DNA from: Burkholderiales bacterium Ga0077547
Lineage (GTDB): Bacteria; Pseudomonadota; Gammaproteobacteria; Burkholderiales; Burkholderiaceae_C
DNA: 64,000 nt
Direction: 5' to 3'
Assembly: GCA_001464195.1 (NCBI GenBank)
Contig: LNEY01000002.1
Location: forward strand, 1-64,000
The notes beneath the pieces are model-generated. The model was not told where the DNA came from, searched no databases, and saw only the letters and a list, made by a program, of their open reading frames with translations. This document shows, piece after piece, positions 18,987-27,142 of the stretch. Within the stretch, counting starts at the first letter, position 1. Each line of letters begins with the position of its first letter. Made by a program: the position numbers and the translations under genes.

Positions 18987-19978
18987 CAGATTTCCACTCA
19001 CCAACCAGTGCCCAACCAACGGATGCACGTCGCGTGGCTGTGACAGGCGCCAGCGGATTCATCGGTCGCCATCTTGTGCGCAGGCTGGTCGAGAGCGGAT
19101 GGCAAGTCCGACTGCTGCTGCGGTGCGATCCGAACACGGCCGAGTGGCGAGATTGTCCGGTGCAAAGCGTGACCGGATCGCTGGGCGATAAAGCGGCACT
19201 CGAGCGTTTGGTGGAGGGCGCGAGCGCAGTGATCCACGTAGCGGGTTTGATCAAGGCCACTACGCGCAGCGGATTTTTCGAGGTTAATCGCGATGGCACT
19301 GATGCGCTGGCCCGGGTTGTGCAACGAATCGCACCGCAAGCGCACTTCGTGCACTTATCCAGCCTCGCCGCGCGCGAGCCGCTGCTTTCAGATTACGCGG
19401 CGAGCAAAAGAGCCGGTGAGGATGCAGCACTTGAGGTGCTTGGCGAGCGGGTGACAGTGCTGCGCCCGCCAGCGGTATACGGCCCAGGCGATCGCGAGAC
19501 GCTGGTTTTTTTCCAGCTTGCGAGGCTTCGTTTCGTGCCACTGATCGGGCCCGCCAACGCGCGAGTCGCAATGATTCATGTACATGACTTGGCGCGGCTA
19601 ATCGAGCGGCTGACCTCTACACCACCGCGCGGCCAAGTGATCACCGCTGCTGATGCTCGACCCGAAGGCTACCGTTGGGAAGAGGTGATGCTCGCGGCAG
19701 CACGCGCGGTCGGCCGAAATAAAGTGCGGCTGGCGCATGTGCCTCTGCCGCTTCTGCGCACGGTTGCTCTGCTGGGCGACGCGGGGCGACTGCTCGGCGT
19801 GGCCCAGATGCTGAACTCGCAGAAGCTGCGCGAGCTGCGGCACGCCGATTGGTCGGTGGCACCGAAGGAACTGGCTCAGGTGCCCGGCTGGGTATCCCAC
19901 TTCGATCTGGAGACCGGCTTCGCCGACACCGTTGAGTGGTATCGCAGCTGCGGCTGGCTGCCACGCTTGGGACGCTAA
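18983..19978 (+). CDS. cerR: NAD-dependent epimerase/dehydratase family protein, candidate ceramide reductase
   Basis: This is an extended short-chain dehydrogenase of 331 residues, with nucleotide-binding T-G-A-S-G-F-I-G near residue 21, a hydrophobic V-I-H-V-A-G strand, and the catalytic Y-A-A-S-K (YxxxK) near residue 135. In Caulobacter an enzyme of this family, CerR, reduces the 3-oxo group after N-acylation to give ceramide (dihydroceramide), replacing the KDS reductase of eukaryotes. Island context supports that role here; sequence alone would also allow a sugar epimerase for the neighbouring glycosyltransferases. GTG start overlaps the acyltransferase stop. It is convergent with a glycosyltransferase gene, with 13 bp between the stops. 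Confidence 0.7.
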   Translation: MTDFHSPTSAQPTDARRVAVTGASGFIGRHLVRRLVESGWQVRLLLRCDPNTAEWRDCPVQSVTGSLGDKAALERLVEGASAVIHVAGLIKATTRSGFFEVNRDGTDALARVVQRIAPQAHFVHLSSLAAREPLLSDYAASKRAGEDAALEVLGERVTVLRPPAVYGPGDRETLVFFQLARLRFVPLIGPANARVAMIHVHDLARLIERLTSTPPRGQVITAADARPEGYRWEEVMLAAARAVGRNKVRLAHVPLPLLRTVALLGDAGRLLGVAQMLNSQKLRELRHADWSVAPKELAQVPGWVSHFDLETGFADTVEWYRSCGWLPRLGR

Positions 19979-19991
19979 TTCCCGGTATAGG

Positions 19992-21104
19992 TCATCCTTG
20001 CGCACGGCGTTGCGTCTCAAGAAACTCGAGAATTCGCGCCGCTCGATTTTCCCATGTGAAGCTGCGCAAGCTGTCCTGCGCCGCACGCGCGAGACGCAGC
20101 CGCAGTTCGGCATCCGCCGCTAGTGTACGGATCGCGGCAGCATGTTCAGCCGGCGCGTCGGGGCTGGCCATCCAGGCAGTCTCGCCGTGACGAAGGACCT
20201 CACGCAACACCGGCAAGTCCGACGTCACGATGGCAAGCCCGGCCCCCATGTATTCGAAGATTTTCAGCGGCGACATCCACGCGGCCAAACTCTCGTGCTG
20301 GGGCGTTTTCACCCCGCGCACCACCGAGCCGTAAGGGGCCAACGCGATGTCGTAGTCCAGCAATCGGCGTTGGCACTCGTCGTAAGGAAGCGCGCCAAGG
20401 AAACGCACATGATTTGGCGCTTGGGAGCGAAGCGCGTCGATCTGCGCGGGCTCGCCCCCAATGACATCGACAGCGACCTCCGGCACCAGAGCTGCGGCCA
20501 GCAGCAGCATCTCCACACCCTTGCCATGGTGGAAGCTGCCGCAATAGACCGCGCGCACCGGAGCGCATGTGCGTGTCGGCGGTTCGACAATGCGGTCGGC
20601 TTGCACGCCATCGTATGCGACGAGCAACTTCTTCCGGTCCAGCACGGGAAAGCGCGACAGCAATTCGCCACGAAGGCTGTTGGTGATCACGACAAGGCCA
20701 AGGAAGGTGGGCGCTTCGATGAGACGACGCAGCGCCGCCGATTGCCGTTCGGTGCGTGGCGGGTGATGGAGCTCGACGCCGACGGGATAGCCCCAGGCCG
20801 CCAGCCGCGACAGCATCGCCAGGTGGCGGCCGAAGTACAGCGTGCCCGAGCGCCTCGCCAGTGGGCGGACGAGGTTGCGACCCTGCATCCAGAGCATCCT
20901 GGTCATCGGCGACACGAAACGGATGCGAAACGGATGACGCAGACCGTAATGCGCCCGCACCGAGCTGTCGGTGCCACGGGTGGCCAGCAACTCCAACTCG
21001 CAGCCTAGGCCGGTGAAGGCATCGCACATCTGCGCGACGTGAACCGCATTCGCATCGGCCGACGGCAGCGTCGAGGCCGACAAATAGACGAGGCGACGGC
21101 CCAT
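19992..21104 (-). CDS. GT4-family glycosyltransferase (second of a pair)
   Basis: A 370-residue GT-B retaining glycosyltransferase. The N-terminal domain opens VYLSASTLPSADANAVH; the C-terminal Rossmann domain has A-V-Y-C-G-S-F-H-H-G-K-G near residue 190, a VIGG strand, and the donor-binding E-Y-M-G-A-G-L-A-I-V-T-S block near 290. The classical E-x7-E is weak (K-I-F-E-Y-M-G-A-G). There is no membrane segment, so it would act at the cytoplasmic membrane surface. It follows the other GT4 gene by 5 bp on the same strand. Inside a sphingolipid island, glycosylation of ceramide or of a glycosylated ceramide is plausible; an exopolysaccharide role cannot be excluded. Confidence 0.78.
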   Translation of the reverse strand: MGRRLVYLSASTLPSADANAVHVAQMCDAFTGLGCELELLATRGTDSSVRAHYGLRHPFRIRFVSPMTRMLWMQGRNLVRPLARRSGTLYFGRHLAMLSRLAAWGYPVGVELHHPPRTERQSAALRRLIEAPTFLGLVVITNSLRGELLSRFPVLDRKKLLVAYDGVQADRIVEPPTRTCAPVRAVYCGSFHHGKGVEMLLLAAALVPEVAVDVIGGEPAQIDALRSQAPNHVRFLGALPYDECQRRLLDYDIALAPYGSVVRGVKTPQHESLAAWMSPLKIFEYMGAGLAIVTSDLPVLREVLRHGETAWMASPDAPAEHAAAIRTLAADAELRLRLARAAQDSLRSFTWENRAARILEFLETQRRAQG

Positions 21105-21109
21105 CCGGT

Positions 21110-22255
21110 CTACTGCGACGGCGGCTGCCGCCAGAGCTGCAGATACTGTTCGAGCGCGCGTTCCAGCGAGAACTCTGAGGCGCGTGCGCGACGTCCCTCG
21201 TGATCGGTCGACGGGTTGCGCAAGGCCTCCACCATTGCGTTAGCCAGCGCAGAGACGTCGCCAACCGGGACCAGCGCGCCCCAGCGGCCGTTTTCGAGGA
21301 TCTCGTCCGGTCCGCTCGGGCAGTTGGTGGACACAACGGGCAGGCCAATCGCCAGCGCCTCAATCAACACCGCAGGCAGTCCTTCTCGGCGCGAGGACAG
21401 CACGAACAGATCGGCGCGCGCCATCCACGGGGCGAGCGAGCCGACGCGCCCGGGCAGCTGAACCACCTCCTGCAACCCCAGTTGCTCGATGAGCTGGTGC
21501 AGGTTAGCCCGTTCCTTGCCTTCGCCGAGGATCAGCAGGCGCGCATTGACCGACTTGCGCAGCCGCGCGAATGCATGCAGCAGGTCATCGAAGGCCTTCA
21601 CATGGTGGAGCCGTCCTGCAGCGATGATGACCAAGCGATCCTTCTGAGCCAACCACGGGTGGTCGATCGGGCTGTCGGCCGCGGCGAGGAAGCCCGCGCG
21701 AAACGCCGGGTTGTAGATCGTGTGCAAGCGCGATGGCAGCACGCCAAAGTTATCACGCAAATCTGCTGCCAAACCCTGGCTGACCGTCACAACCGCGTCG
21801 GCGTGATTGAAGTGCTCTCGCACGCCGCGCACCACGCGAGCGTACTTGGACTCTGACAGCCAAGCCTCATCGGCACTCAAATTCTCACGCTGGGTCAGCA
21901 TCACATGGGCATTGGCGCCGCAGCGGCGCTTCAGCTTCGCAGCGCCAAGGTTGTAGTGGTTCAGAGCAGCAACAATGCGCACACCCGGATGCTCACGCAC
22001 ATAACGATCAAGCCGCCACCGTGCCAGCAACAGGCGGCCCAGCACCACCCTGCCAACTCGCGCATCGAGCAGCGGCTCATCGATGAACTTCGAGGCCGGT
22101 GCCTCGCAGAGCACATCGACCGTGATGCCGCGCTCAACCAGCGCATTGGCCATCGTCAGAACCCACTGCCGAACGCCACCGCTCGATCGCTTCGGCCAAC
22201 CCATCAGATTGCAATAGAAAGCAACGCGCAAAGCAGAATCGGGAGTGAAATTCAC
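21110..22255 (-). CDS. GT4-family glycosyltransferase (first of a pair)
   Basis: A 381-residue GT-B enzyme related to the GT4/WaaG-like group. An N-terminal N-L-M-G-W-P-K-R-S-S-G-G-V-R acceptor-side loop is followed by V-I-I-A-A-G-R-L-H-H-V-K near residue 200, and the donor site R-R-E-G-L-P-A-V-L-I-E-A near 305 with the E-x7-E pattern intact. The start is GTG at 22255, with no clear ribosome-binding site; the sense strand upstream ends in a C/T-rich stretch. It shares a 95-bp divergent intergenic region with the CDP-glycerol-transferase-like gene. In Caulobacter two glycosyltransferases make glycosphingolipids under phosphate limitation; homology to those cannot be judged from sequence alone. 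Confidence 0.8.
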   Translation of the reverse strand: MNFTPDSALRVAFYCNLMGWPKRSSGGVRQWVLTMANALVERGITVDVLCEAPASKFIDEPLLDARVGRVVLGRLLLARWRLDRYVREHPGVRIVAALNHYNLGAAKLKRRCGANAHVMLTQRENLSADEAWLSESKYARVVRGVREHFNHADAVVTVSQGLAADLRDNFGVLPSRLHTIYNPAFRAGFLAAADSPIDHPWLAQKDRLVIIAAGRLHHVKAFDDLLHAFARLRKSVNARLLILGEGKERANLHQLIEQLGLQEVVQLPGRVGSLAPWMARADLFVLSSRREGLPAVLIEALAIGLPVVSTNCPSGPDEILENGRWGALVPVGDVSALANAMVEALRNPSTDHEGRRARASEFSLERALEQYLQLWRQPPSQ

Positions 22256-22350
22256 AGTGAATTAAAGGGCGGTAGGTAAAAAGAGGGCACAGTGCCGATC
22301 TCAGCATGGCCCGACGATACCAAACGACATTTTTTGCAGCACCGAGCCGT

Positions 22351-23481
22351 ATGAGAGTTGTCTTCCCCTACTTCGCGCAATTGCACCAGGTTCCCCACTC
22401 ACTGCCGATCGCCGCCGAGATGGCGTTGCGACATCCCGATGTCGAGGTTCACGTTGCGACGGCCTCTTTAGCTCACCGTGAGTTCATCGACGGCATGCTC
22501 CATGAGCATGCGGCCAACGCACCGCTGCACATAGATGCGTTGTTACGGCCGTGGCAGTGGCCCTGGCCTTTGCAAGACTGGCTCGGCGTGAAGAAGCGAA
22601 CGATGATCAAGAATCGCGATTATTTGCGGTCGTTCGATGCCATCGTCGTGCCAGAGCGCACTTCATTGTTCATGCGACAACTTGGGCTCGGCAACACCCG
22701 TTTGATCTGGACGCGCCACGGCGCAGGCGATCGTGCAGTCGGATTTGCGGACGACATCGACCAGTTTGATTTCGTGCTTTTGGCTGGTCGAAAAATAGAG
22801 CAGCGATTGTTAGATAAGGGACTAATCCGCCCAGGAAAATATTTGAGCGGCGTTTATCCAAAATTTGATTGGCTGCACAACGAGCGCGCCCAAAAAAAAC
22901 TCTTTAACAACAACCTCCCCACCGTTTTATATAATCCTCACTTCAATGAATCTCTGTCTTCGTGGGAAAAATTCGGATTAAAAATACTAGATATATTTGC
23001 AAAAAACGATCGCTATAACTTAATTTTCGCGCCCCATGTCCGACTGTTCGACCCGCCAACCAAAAAAAAATACCAACTATTCGAAACCTACCACGGCCTG
23101 TCACACATTCATATAGACCTCGGAAGCGTACGGAGCATCGATATGACTTACGTCCAGCAAGCTGACCTGTATCTTGGTGATGTCAGTAGTCAAGTCGCCG
23201 AGTTCGTGATTCGTCCACGGCCGTGCATTTTCCTCAATGCCCAGGGAGCGAATTGGCGAGGAAATCAGGACTATGAATTTTGGAACATGGGACCCGTGGT
23301 CGATGGGCTCGATGGTTTCTACGAAAAAATTACGTCGACTTATTCCGACCATTCAGCATATGTCGAGGCACAGCGGCATTATTTGAAAGAGACATTCGGC
23401 ATCACTCCCGGCGAGTCATCGGCAGCGCGAGGCGCCGATGCAATCGTGAAGTATCTCCGCGATTCTTGTCGTTCCGAGTGA
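22351..23481 (+). CDS. CDP-glycerol:glycerophosphotransferase-like protein of unknown substrate
   Basis: The ATG at 22351 (MRVVFPYFAQ) is preferred over 22306, giving 376 residues. The C-terminal half carries D-L-Y-L-G-D-V-S-S-Q-V-A-E-F near residue 280 followed by P-C-I-F-L-N, which matches the T-D-Y-S-S-x-x-x-D block of TagB/TagF-type polyol-phosphate transferases; W-T-R-H-G-A-G near 130 matches their His-Gly motif. This suggests transfer of a phospho-polyol from a CDP-alcohol, possibly to a sphingolipid or surface glycan. The middle third (about 22780-23120) is strikingly AT-rich, with poly-A runs and codons rare elsewhere in the window, a sign of recent transfer. It stands alone between minus-strand units. 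Confidence 0.6.
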   Translation: MRVVFPYFAQLHQVPHSLPIAAEMALRHPDVEVHVATASLAHREFIDGMLHEHAANAPLHIDALLRPWQWPWPLQDWLGVKKRTMIKNRDYLRSFDAIVVPERTSLFMRQLGLGNTRLIWTRHGAGDRAVGFADDIDQFDFVLLAGRKIEQRLLDKGLIRPGKYLSGVYPKFDWLHNERAQKKLFNNNLPTVLYNPHFNESLSSWEKFGLKILDIFAKNDRYNLIFAPHVRLFDPPTKKKYQLFETYHGLSHIHIDLGSVRSIDMTYVQQADLYLGDVSSQVAEFVIRPRPCIFLNAQGANWRGNQDYEFWNMGPVVDGLDGFYEKITSTYSDHSAYVEAQRHYLKETFGITPGESSAARGADAIVKYLRDSCRSE

Positions 23482-23563
23482 AGTGCTCGGCAGTCCATCC
23501 ACTAGTCCACTAGATCAGCTCTCAGCGGCGACAGATCTAGATCATCCGTTTCTCTCGCCAGCC

Positions 23564-24502
23564 TCAGCGCAACACATTCAACTTGCGCAAGCGTCTGTAA
23601 AGCCCCGGCACCGCCAGCAGCGGGTGACGTCGCTGCCAATCGGTGATCTCCAAACGCACGCCTGAATGGCGCTCGACTTTCCACATGGCGTAGTCCATCG
23701 CACCATCGAAGGTGAACACGGCCTTCAGCAACCGCGCGATGTTCAATGGCTTGCCCAGGCGTCGCCGCACAGCCCAACGTCGCGCAGCAGTGTCACGTGA
23801 AGAGGCTGTCAGATGAGGCGTCAACTGCCCGTCTGCAGTCGTCTCGAAGCCGATCCCCGCTGCGCGCCATGCCTCGGGCAACAGGCGTGCATATCGGTCG
23901 GCGTCCCGTGCCACCAGGTCGTCGCCACGGGCACTTTTCTCCACGCGCAACTCGGCCGCATAGGTGTGGGCGAACAGCGTCCTCCAGAACATCAGCGCAT
24001 TGCCGTGTGCGGGGCCCAGCTCGGCAGCCCATCTTGCGGCGGTGACCACCGCCTGCCGCACCACATCGGTCGCCGCATCCCGATCGGCCTCGCTGCGCGC
24101 CCAGGCGCAGCAGCTGGGTTGCGAGAAGCGCGCCCACAGCGTGGTGTCGAGCGCGGCAGGCGACACGCCTTGCCGGAACTGCGCCGTGCTGAGCAGCGCG
24201 TACTTCGCACGCAGGGCATGCCCATCCACCTTGGCCTCGATGTAGCCGACATTCGGTGGCAGCAGCCGATTCGCCAGCGCAGCCAGCCGTGGTCCTGGCC
24301 ACGCACTCACACGATCGAGCAAGACATAGAAGTCGAGGACGCCATCCAGCCGCGCATCGCGCAGGTTGGACCCGTAGAACAGCACCGCTGCCGCCGCTCC
24401 GTTGGCGCGCTGGGCCAGCTGTGCAGCCAGCTGAGTGACAACGGGTGGCAACTCGCGCCGCAGTTCCTCAGCCAGGAGGTCACGCAGCGGCGCTTCGCTC
24501 AC
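23564..24502 (-). CDS. Tam41-like nucleotidyltransferase, candidate CDP-lipid synthase
   Basis: The 312-residue product (GTG 24502) has F-Y-G-S-N near residue 42 followed by L-D-G-V-L-D-F-Y-V-L-L-D, then W-P-G-P...L-P-P-N-V-G-Y-I-E and an R-A-K-Y-A-L-L-S strand. The order Y-G-S, D-F, N-x-x-Y, K-Y-x-[IL]-[LI]-S resembles Tam41, the CTP:phosphatidate cytidylyltransferase first described in mitochondria and unrelated to CdsA. It overlaps the upstream CDP-alcohol phosphatidyltransferase gene by GTGA, so a CDP-activated lipid may be handed to that enzyme. No membrane helix is seen. In this island the substrate could be ceramide 1-phosphate rather than phosphatidate. The family call rests on motif order only and would need a profile search. 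Confidence 0.55.
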   Translation of the reverse strand: MSEAPLRDLLAEELRRELPPVVTQLAAQLAQRANGAAAAVLFYGSNLRDARLDGVLDFYVLLDRVSAWPGPRLAALANRLLPPNVGYIEAKVDGHALRAKYALLSTAQFRQGVSPAALDTTLWARFSQPSCCAWARSEADRDAATDVVRQAVVTAARWAAELGPAHGNALMFWRTLFAHTYAAELRVEKSARGDDLVARDADRYARLLPEAWRAAGIGFETTADGQLTPHLTASSRDTAARRWAVRRRLGKPLNIARLLKAVFTFDGAMDYAMWKVERHSGVRLEITDWQRRHPLLAVPGLYRRLRKLNVLR

Positions 24503-25707
24503 ATCGACAACCAAGATCGCAGCGGCCCACGGCGCCGCGCAAAGGCTGCCTGCACGATGCGCAGCGCATGGATGACCAGGCAGATGGCCGTCCACCACGC
24601 GACCACGACAATGCCGATGTCAGGGCGCCCGGCCAGCAGTGACACGCTCAGGATCAGCAGGTTCGGATTGCGTCGGGCGGTGTACAGGCGCAGCCAGCTG
24701 TCGAAACGCTGCCAGACGTGCATGTCCATCTTGAAGCAGGCCATGAAGATGCCTTCCTCGATGCGCTGCAGCACGTAGCCACCGACGATCACCGTCAGCA
24801 CCAAGCTGGTCTGCGTGAGGCTGAACCCTGCGGCTGGCAGGCCCACGATCCATGCCCACCACCAGAACGGCGGGTGAATCAGGTCGATCGAGTGATCGAA
24901 CACATTGCCCCAGCGGGTCGAGGTCAAGGTCACCCGGGCGAGTTTGCCGTCGACGGTGTCAAGAAAGGTCATGACCCAGGCCGCCAACAGACCCCAGCCG
25001 TAGTGACCGGTCCAGAACAACCCCATGGCCACAAAGACCAGCAACAGGCTGGCCGAGGTGACCTGGTTCGGCGAGACGCCATTGTTGGCGCACCACCGCG
25101 TCACCGCCCGCGCAGGCGCGGGCCAGACGTGCAGCGTGACCACATCGGTGACGCCCTTGTACGAGCCCGCGAAGATGCGCTTTTCGATGGCGGGCAGCTC
25201 GGCTGCCGTCAGTGGCATCAGGTACGGTGGTTCGCGCTTGCGCAGCACGTCGTTGTATCCGTCGGCCAATTGCGCCGGCGTCACAAGACGCACGCCGGAT
25301 GGCGCGCGCCGCTCGGCCAGCAGCGCTGAAGCCTCGGTCGCCGACGGCAACGCAGCCGACAGGCTCATGGCAATGACACTTCCGTCGGGCGCGGTCAGCG
25401 CCAGGTCTTCATCGGCTGCGACCAGGCTGCGCACGAACGCGTCGTCGTAGACCCAATCGGCGCGCAATAGCACCAGCCGATTCGCATCGCGCACATCCGC
25501 GGTGGCTTGCGCACGTGCAAGTTGCCGCTGCAGCCGCTGGGTCGAGGTCAGGCCCCACAGGTGAAGCGGCGATTCACCGACGACGATGCCGGCAATCCGG
25601 CGCTCTGGCGTTGGCGCGGCGCTCAAGAGACGAGCCCAGTGCCCAGCGGCGAAAATTCTTTTGGCATCATCGGAGGGTGAATTCCCAAGGCGTGGACATC
25701 GAGACAA
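24499..25707 (-). CDS. CDP-alcohol phosphatidyltransferase with an N-terminal degenerate nucleotidyltransferase-like region (copy 1)
   Basis: The CDP-OH transferase signature D-x2-D-G-x2-A-R-x8-G-x3-D-x3-D is complete (D250 to D275 counted from the TTG at 25707). It is followed by HPPFWWW and several membrane helices (about 218-240, 280-310, 355-390). Such enzymes join a CDP-activated lipid to an alcohol, or a CDP-alcohol to a lipid. Residues 40-150 look like a degraded MobA/GT-A-like nucleotidyltransferase, as in bifunctional inositol-phosphate enzymes. The start is uncertain: no good ATG is in frame and the first 30 residues overlap the divergent promoter region. It is a paralogue of the protein at 29450 and is translationally coupled to the Tam41-like gene. 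Confidence 0.82.
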   Translation of the reverse strand: MSRCPRLGNSPSDDAKRIFAAGHWARLLSAAPTPERRIAGIVVGESPLHLWGLTSTQRLQRQLARAQATADVRDANRLVLLRADWVYDDAFVRSLVAADEDLALTAPDGSVIAMSLSAALPSATEASALLAERRAPSGVRLVTPAQLADGYNDVLRKREPPYLMPLTAAELPAIEKRIFAGSYKGVTDVVTLHVWPAPARAVTRWCANNGVSPNQVTSASLLLVFVAMGLFWTGHYGWGLLAAWVMTFLDTVDGKLARVTLTSTRWGNVFDHSIDLIHPPFWWWAWIVGLPAAGFSLTQTSLVLTVIVGGYVLQRIEEGIFMACFKMDMHVWQRFDSWLRLYTARRNPNLLILSVSLLAGRPDIGIVVVAWWTAICLVIHALRIVQAAFARRRGPLRSWLSM

Positions 25708-25736
25708 CGAGTCAACTCAACAGCCGCGCATTATCG

Positions 25737-26660
25737 ATGAGCGACTTGACGCTCGCGCACATCTCCGACCTGCACCTGCCCTTCGAGCCGCATCTCACTT
25801 GGCGCCAACGTTTCTCGAAGCGACAGCTCAGCGTCTGGTCCTGGCAAAAGCGCCACGCGGTGCAAAGCAGTGAAGTGCTCACCGCGCTCGCGCAGGACCT
25901 GCGCGAGCACGCGGTGCATCAGGTGCTGGTCACGGGCGACATCACCAACTTCTCGCTGCCGGGCGAGTTTCGGCAAGCCTCCGAGTGGCTGGCGGCGCTG
26001 GCGCCTGCCGATCGCATCAGCCTGGTCCCCGGCAACCACGACGCGCTGGTGCCTGTGCCCGCCGCTGAAGGCCTCGGGCTGTGGGACCGCTGGACACGGC
26101 TGCGCGAGGGCTGGCCATTCGTGCACCGCGTGGGCGAGGTGTCGCTGATCGGCCTGAACTCGGCGCTGCCGACCGCGCCACTGCTGGCGCGCGGCCGTCT
26201 GGGTCTCGATCAACTTGCGCGCCTCGACCGGGTACTTCGTGCCGAAGCTGACGCCGCACAGGTGCGCATCGTGATGCTGCACCATCCGGCAGCGGCAGGG
26301 GCCATCGGCTGGCGCAAGGCACTGGCTGATGGCGACGACTTGCGCGCGGTGCTCCGGCGTACCGGGGCTGAGCTGGTCTTGCACGGACACGCTCGAAACG
26401 CGCGGCTGGACACCATCGCGGGGCCGAGCGGGTCGATTCCCTGCCTGTGCGTGCCGTCGTCCACGGCGCTGCCCAATCCTCAGGATGAGGGCGCACGCTG
26501 GCATCGGCTGCGACTGGTCGGCGGTGCTGGCGAGCGCAGCATCGAAGTCACGGTGCGGCGATGGTCGGTCTCGGCCCAAGCATTCAAGACAGACAGCGTT
26601 CACGAGCTGCGGCTGCCGCAAATGCGCCCCGGGCCTGCAAGCGATAATCGACGCGTCTGA
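25737..26660 (+). CDS. Calcineurin-like metallophosphoesterase
   Basis: From ATG 25737 the 307-residue protein has the full dinuclear metal signature: H-I-S-D-L-H-L at residue 8, T-G-D-I-T-N near 65, P-G-N-H-D near 98, L-H-H-P near 180 and L-H-G-H-A near 215. It is soluble with no signal peptide. Relatives include LpxH, cyclic-nucleotide phosphodiesterases and ADP-ribose/CDP-alcohol pyrophosphatases. It heads a plus-strand unit whose next genes are HIT, lptF and lptG, so hydrolysis of a nucleotide-activated intermediate is plausible. The longer frame from 25515 is antisense to the neighbouring gene and was not used. Confidence 0.85.
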   Translation: MSDLTLAHISDLHLPFEPHLTWRQRFSKRQLSVWSWQKRHAVQSSEVLTALAQDLREHAVHQVLVTGDITNFSLPGEFRQASEWLAALAPADRISLVPGNHDALVPVPAAEGLGLWDRWTRLREGWPFVHRVGEVSLIGLNSALPTAPLLARGRLGLDQLARLDRVLRAEADAAQVRIVMLHHPAAAGAIGWRKALADGDDLRAVLRRTGAELVLHGHARNARLDTIAGPSGSIPCLCVPSSTALPNPQDEGARWHRLRLVGGAGERSIEVTVRRWSVSAQAFKTDSVHELRLPQMRPGPASDNRRV

Positions 26661-26679
26661 GAAATGAGCTGAATCGACC

Positions 26680-27138
26680 ATGGCTGATGCTGCACCCAAG
26701 ACGGCCACCGAGATCAAGTTCGGTGACCCGGCCTCACGAGTCGCTCAGACGGATCACTGGACGGTCCTGTTGCGCCCGAAGCAGCCCGCGCTGGGCTCGC
26801 TGGTGCTGATCTGCCGCGAGCCCGTGCGCGCGTTTGCTGAGGTGAGTCCTCAGGCCTATGCCGAGATGCGTGATGTGGTGCGCCGCATCGAGGGCACGCT
26901 GCGCGATGTCGTGCGATACGAGCGGATCAACTACCTGATGCTGATGATGGTCGACCCGGACGTGCACTTTCACGTGATCCCGCGCTACGAAGGCTCGCGC
27001 CGGTTCGGCGGCACCGACTTCCCAGACGCGGGCTGGCCCGGCCCACCGATGCTCGACGCTGCGGTGGCACCCGATGCCGCCACGAGCGACGCCCTGCTGG
27101 CGCAGTTGCGCGCCGCCTGGGTGCAGCAGACAGGCTGA
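26680..27138 (+). CDS. HIT-family nucleotide hydrolase/transferase
   Basis: The 152-residue product has the HIT fold: L-L-R-P-K-Q-P-A-L-G-S-L-V-L near residue 25, the N-Y-L-M-L-M strand near 85, and the active-site region D-P-D-V-H-F-H-V-I-P-R near 94. Family members have H-phi-H-phi-H; here the first His is Asp while the central nucleophile and third His remain. HIT enzymes cleave nucleoside phosphoramidates, Ap4A-like dinucleotides or NDP-linked substrates. It lies 19 bp after the metallophosphoesterase and 5 bp before lptF, so the three are likely cotranscribed. Confidence 0.85.
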   Translation: MADAAPKTATEIKFGDPASRVAQTDHWTVLLRPKQPALGSLVLICREPVRAFAEVSPQAYAEMRDVVRRIEGTLRDVVRYERINYLMLMMVDPDVHFHVIPRYEGSRRFGGTDFPDAGWPGPPMLDAAVAPDAATSDALLAQLRAAWVQQTG

Positions 27139-27142
27139 GACT

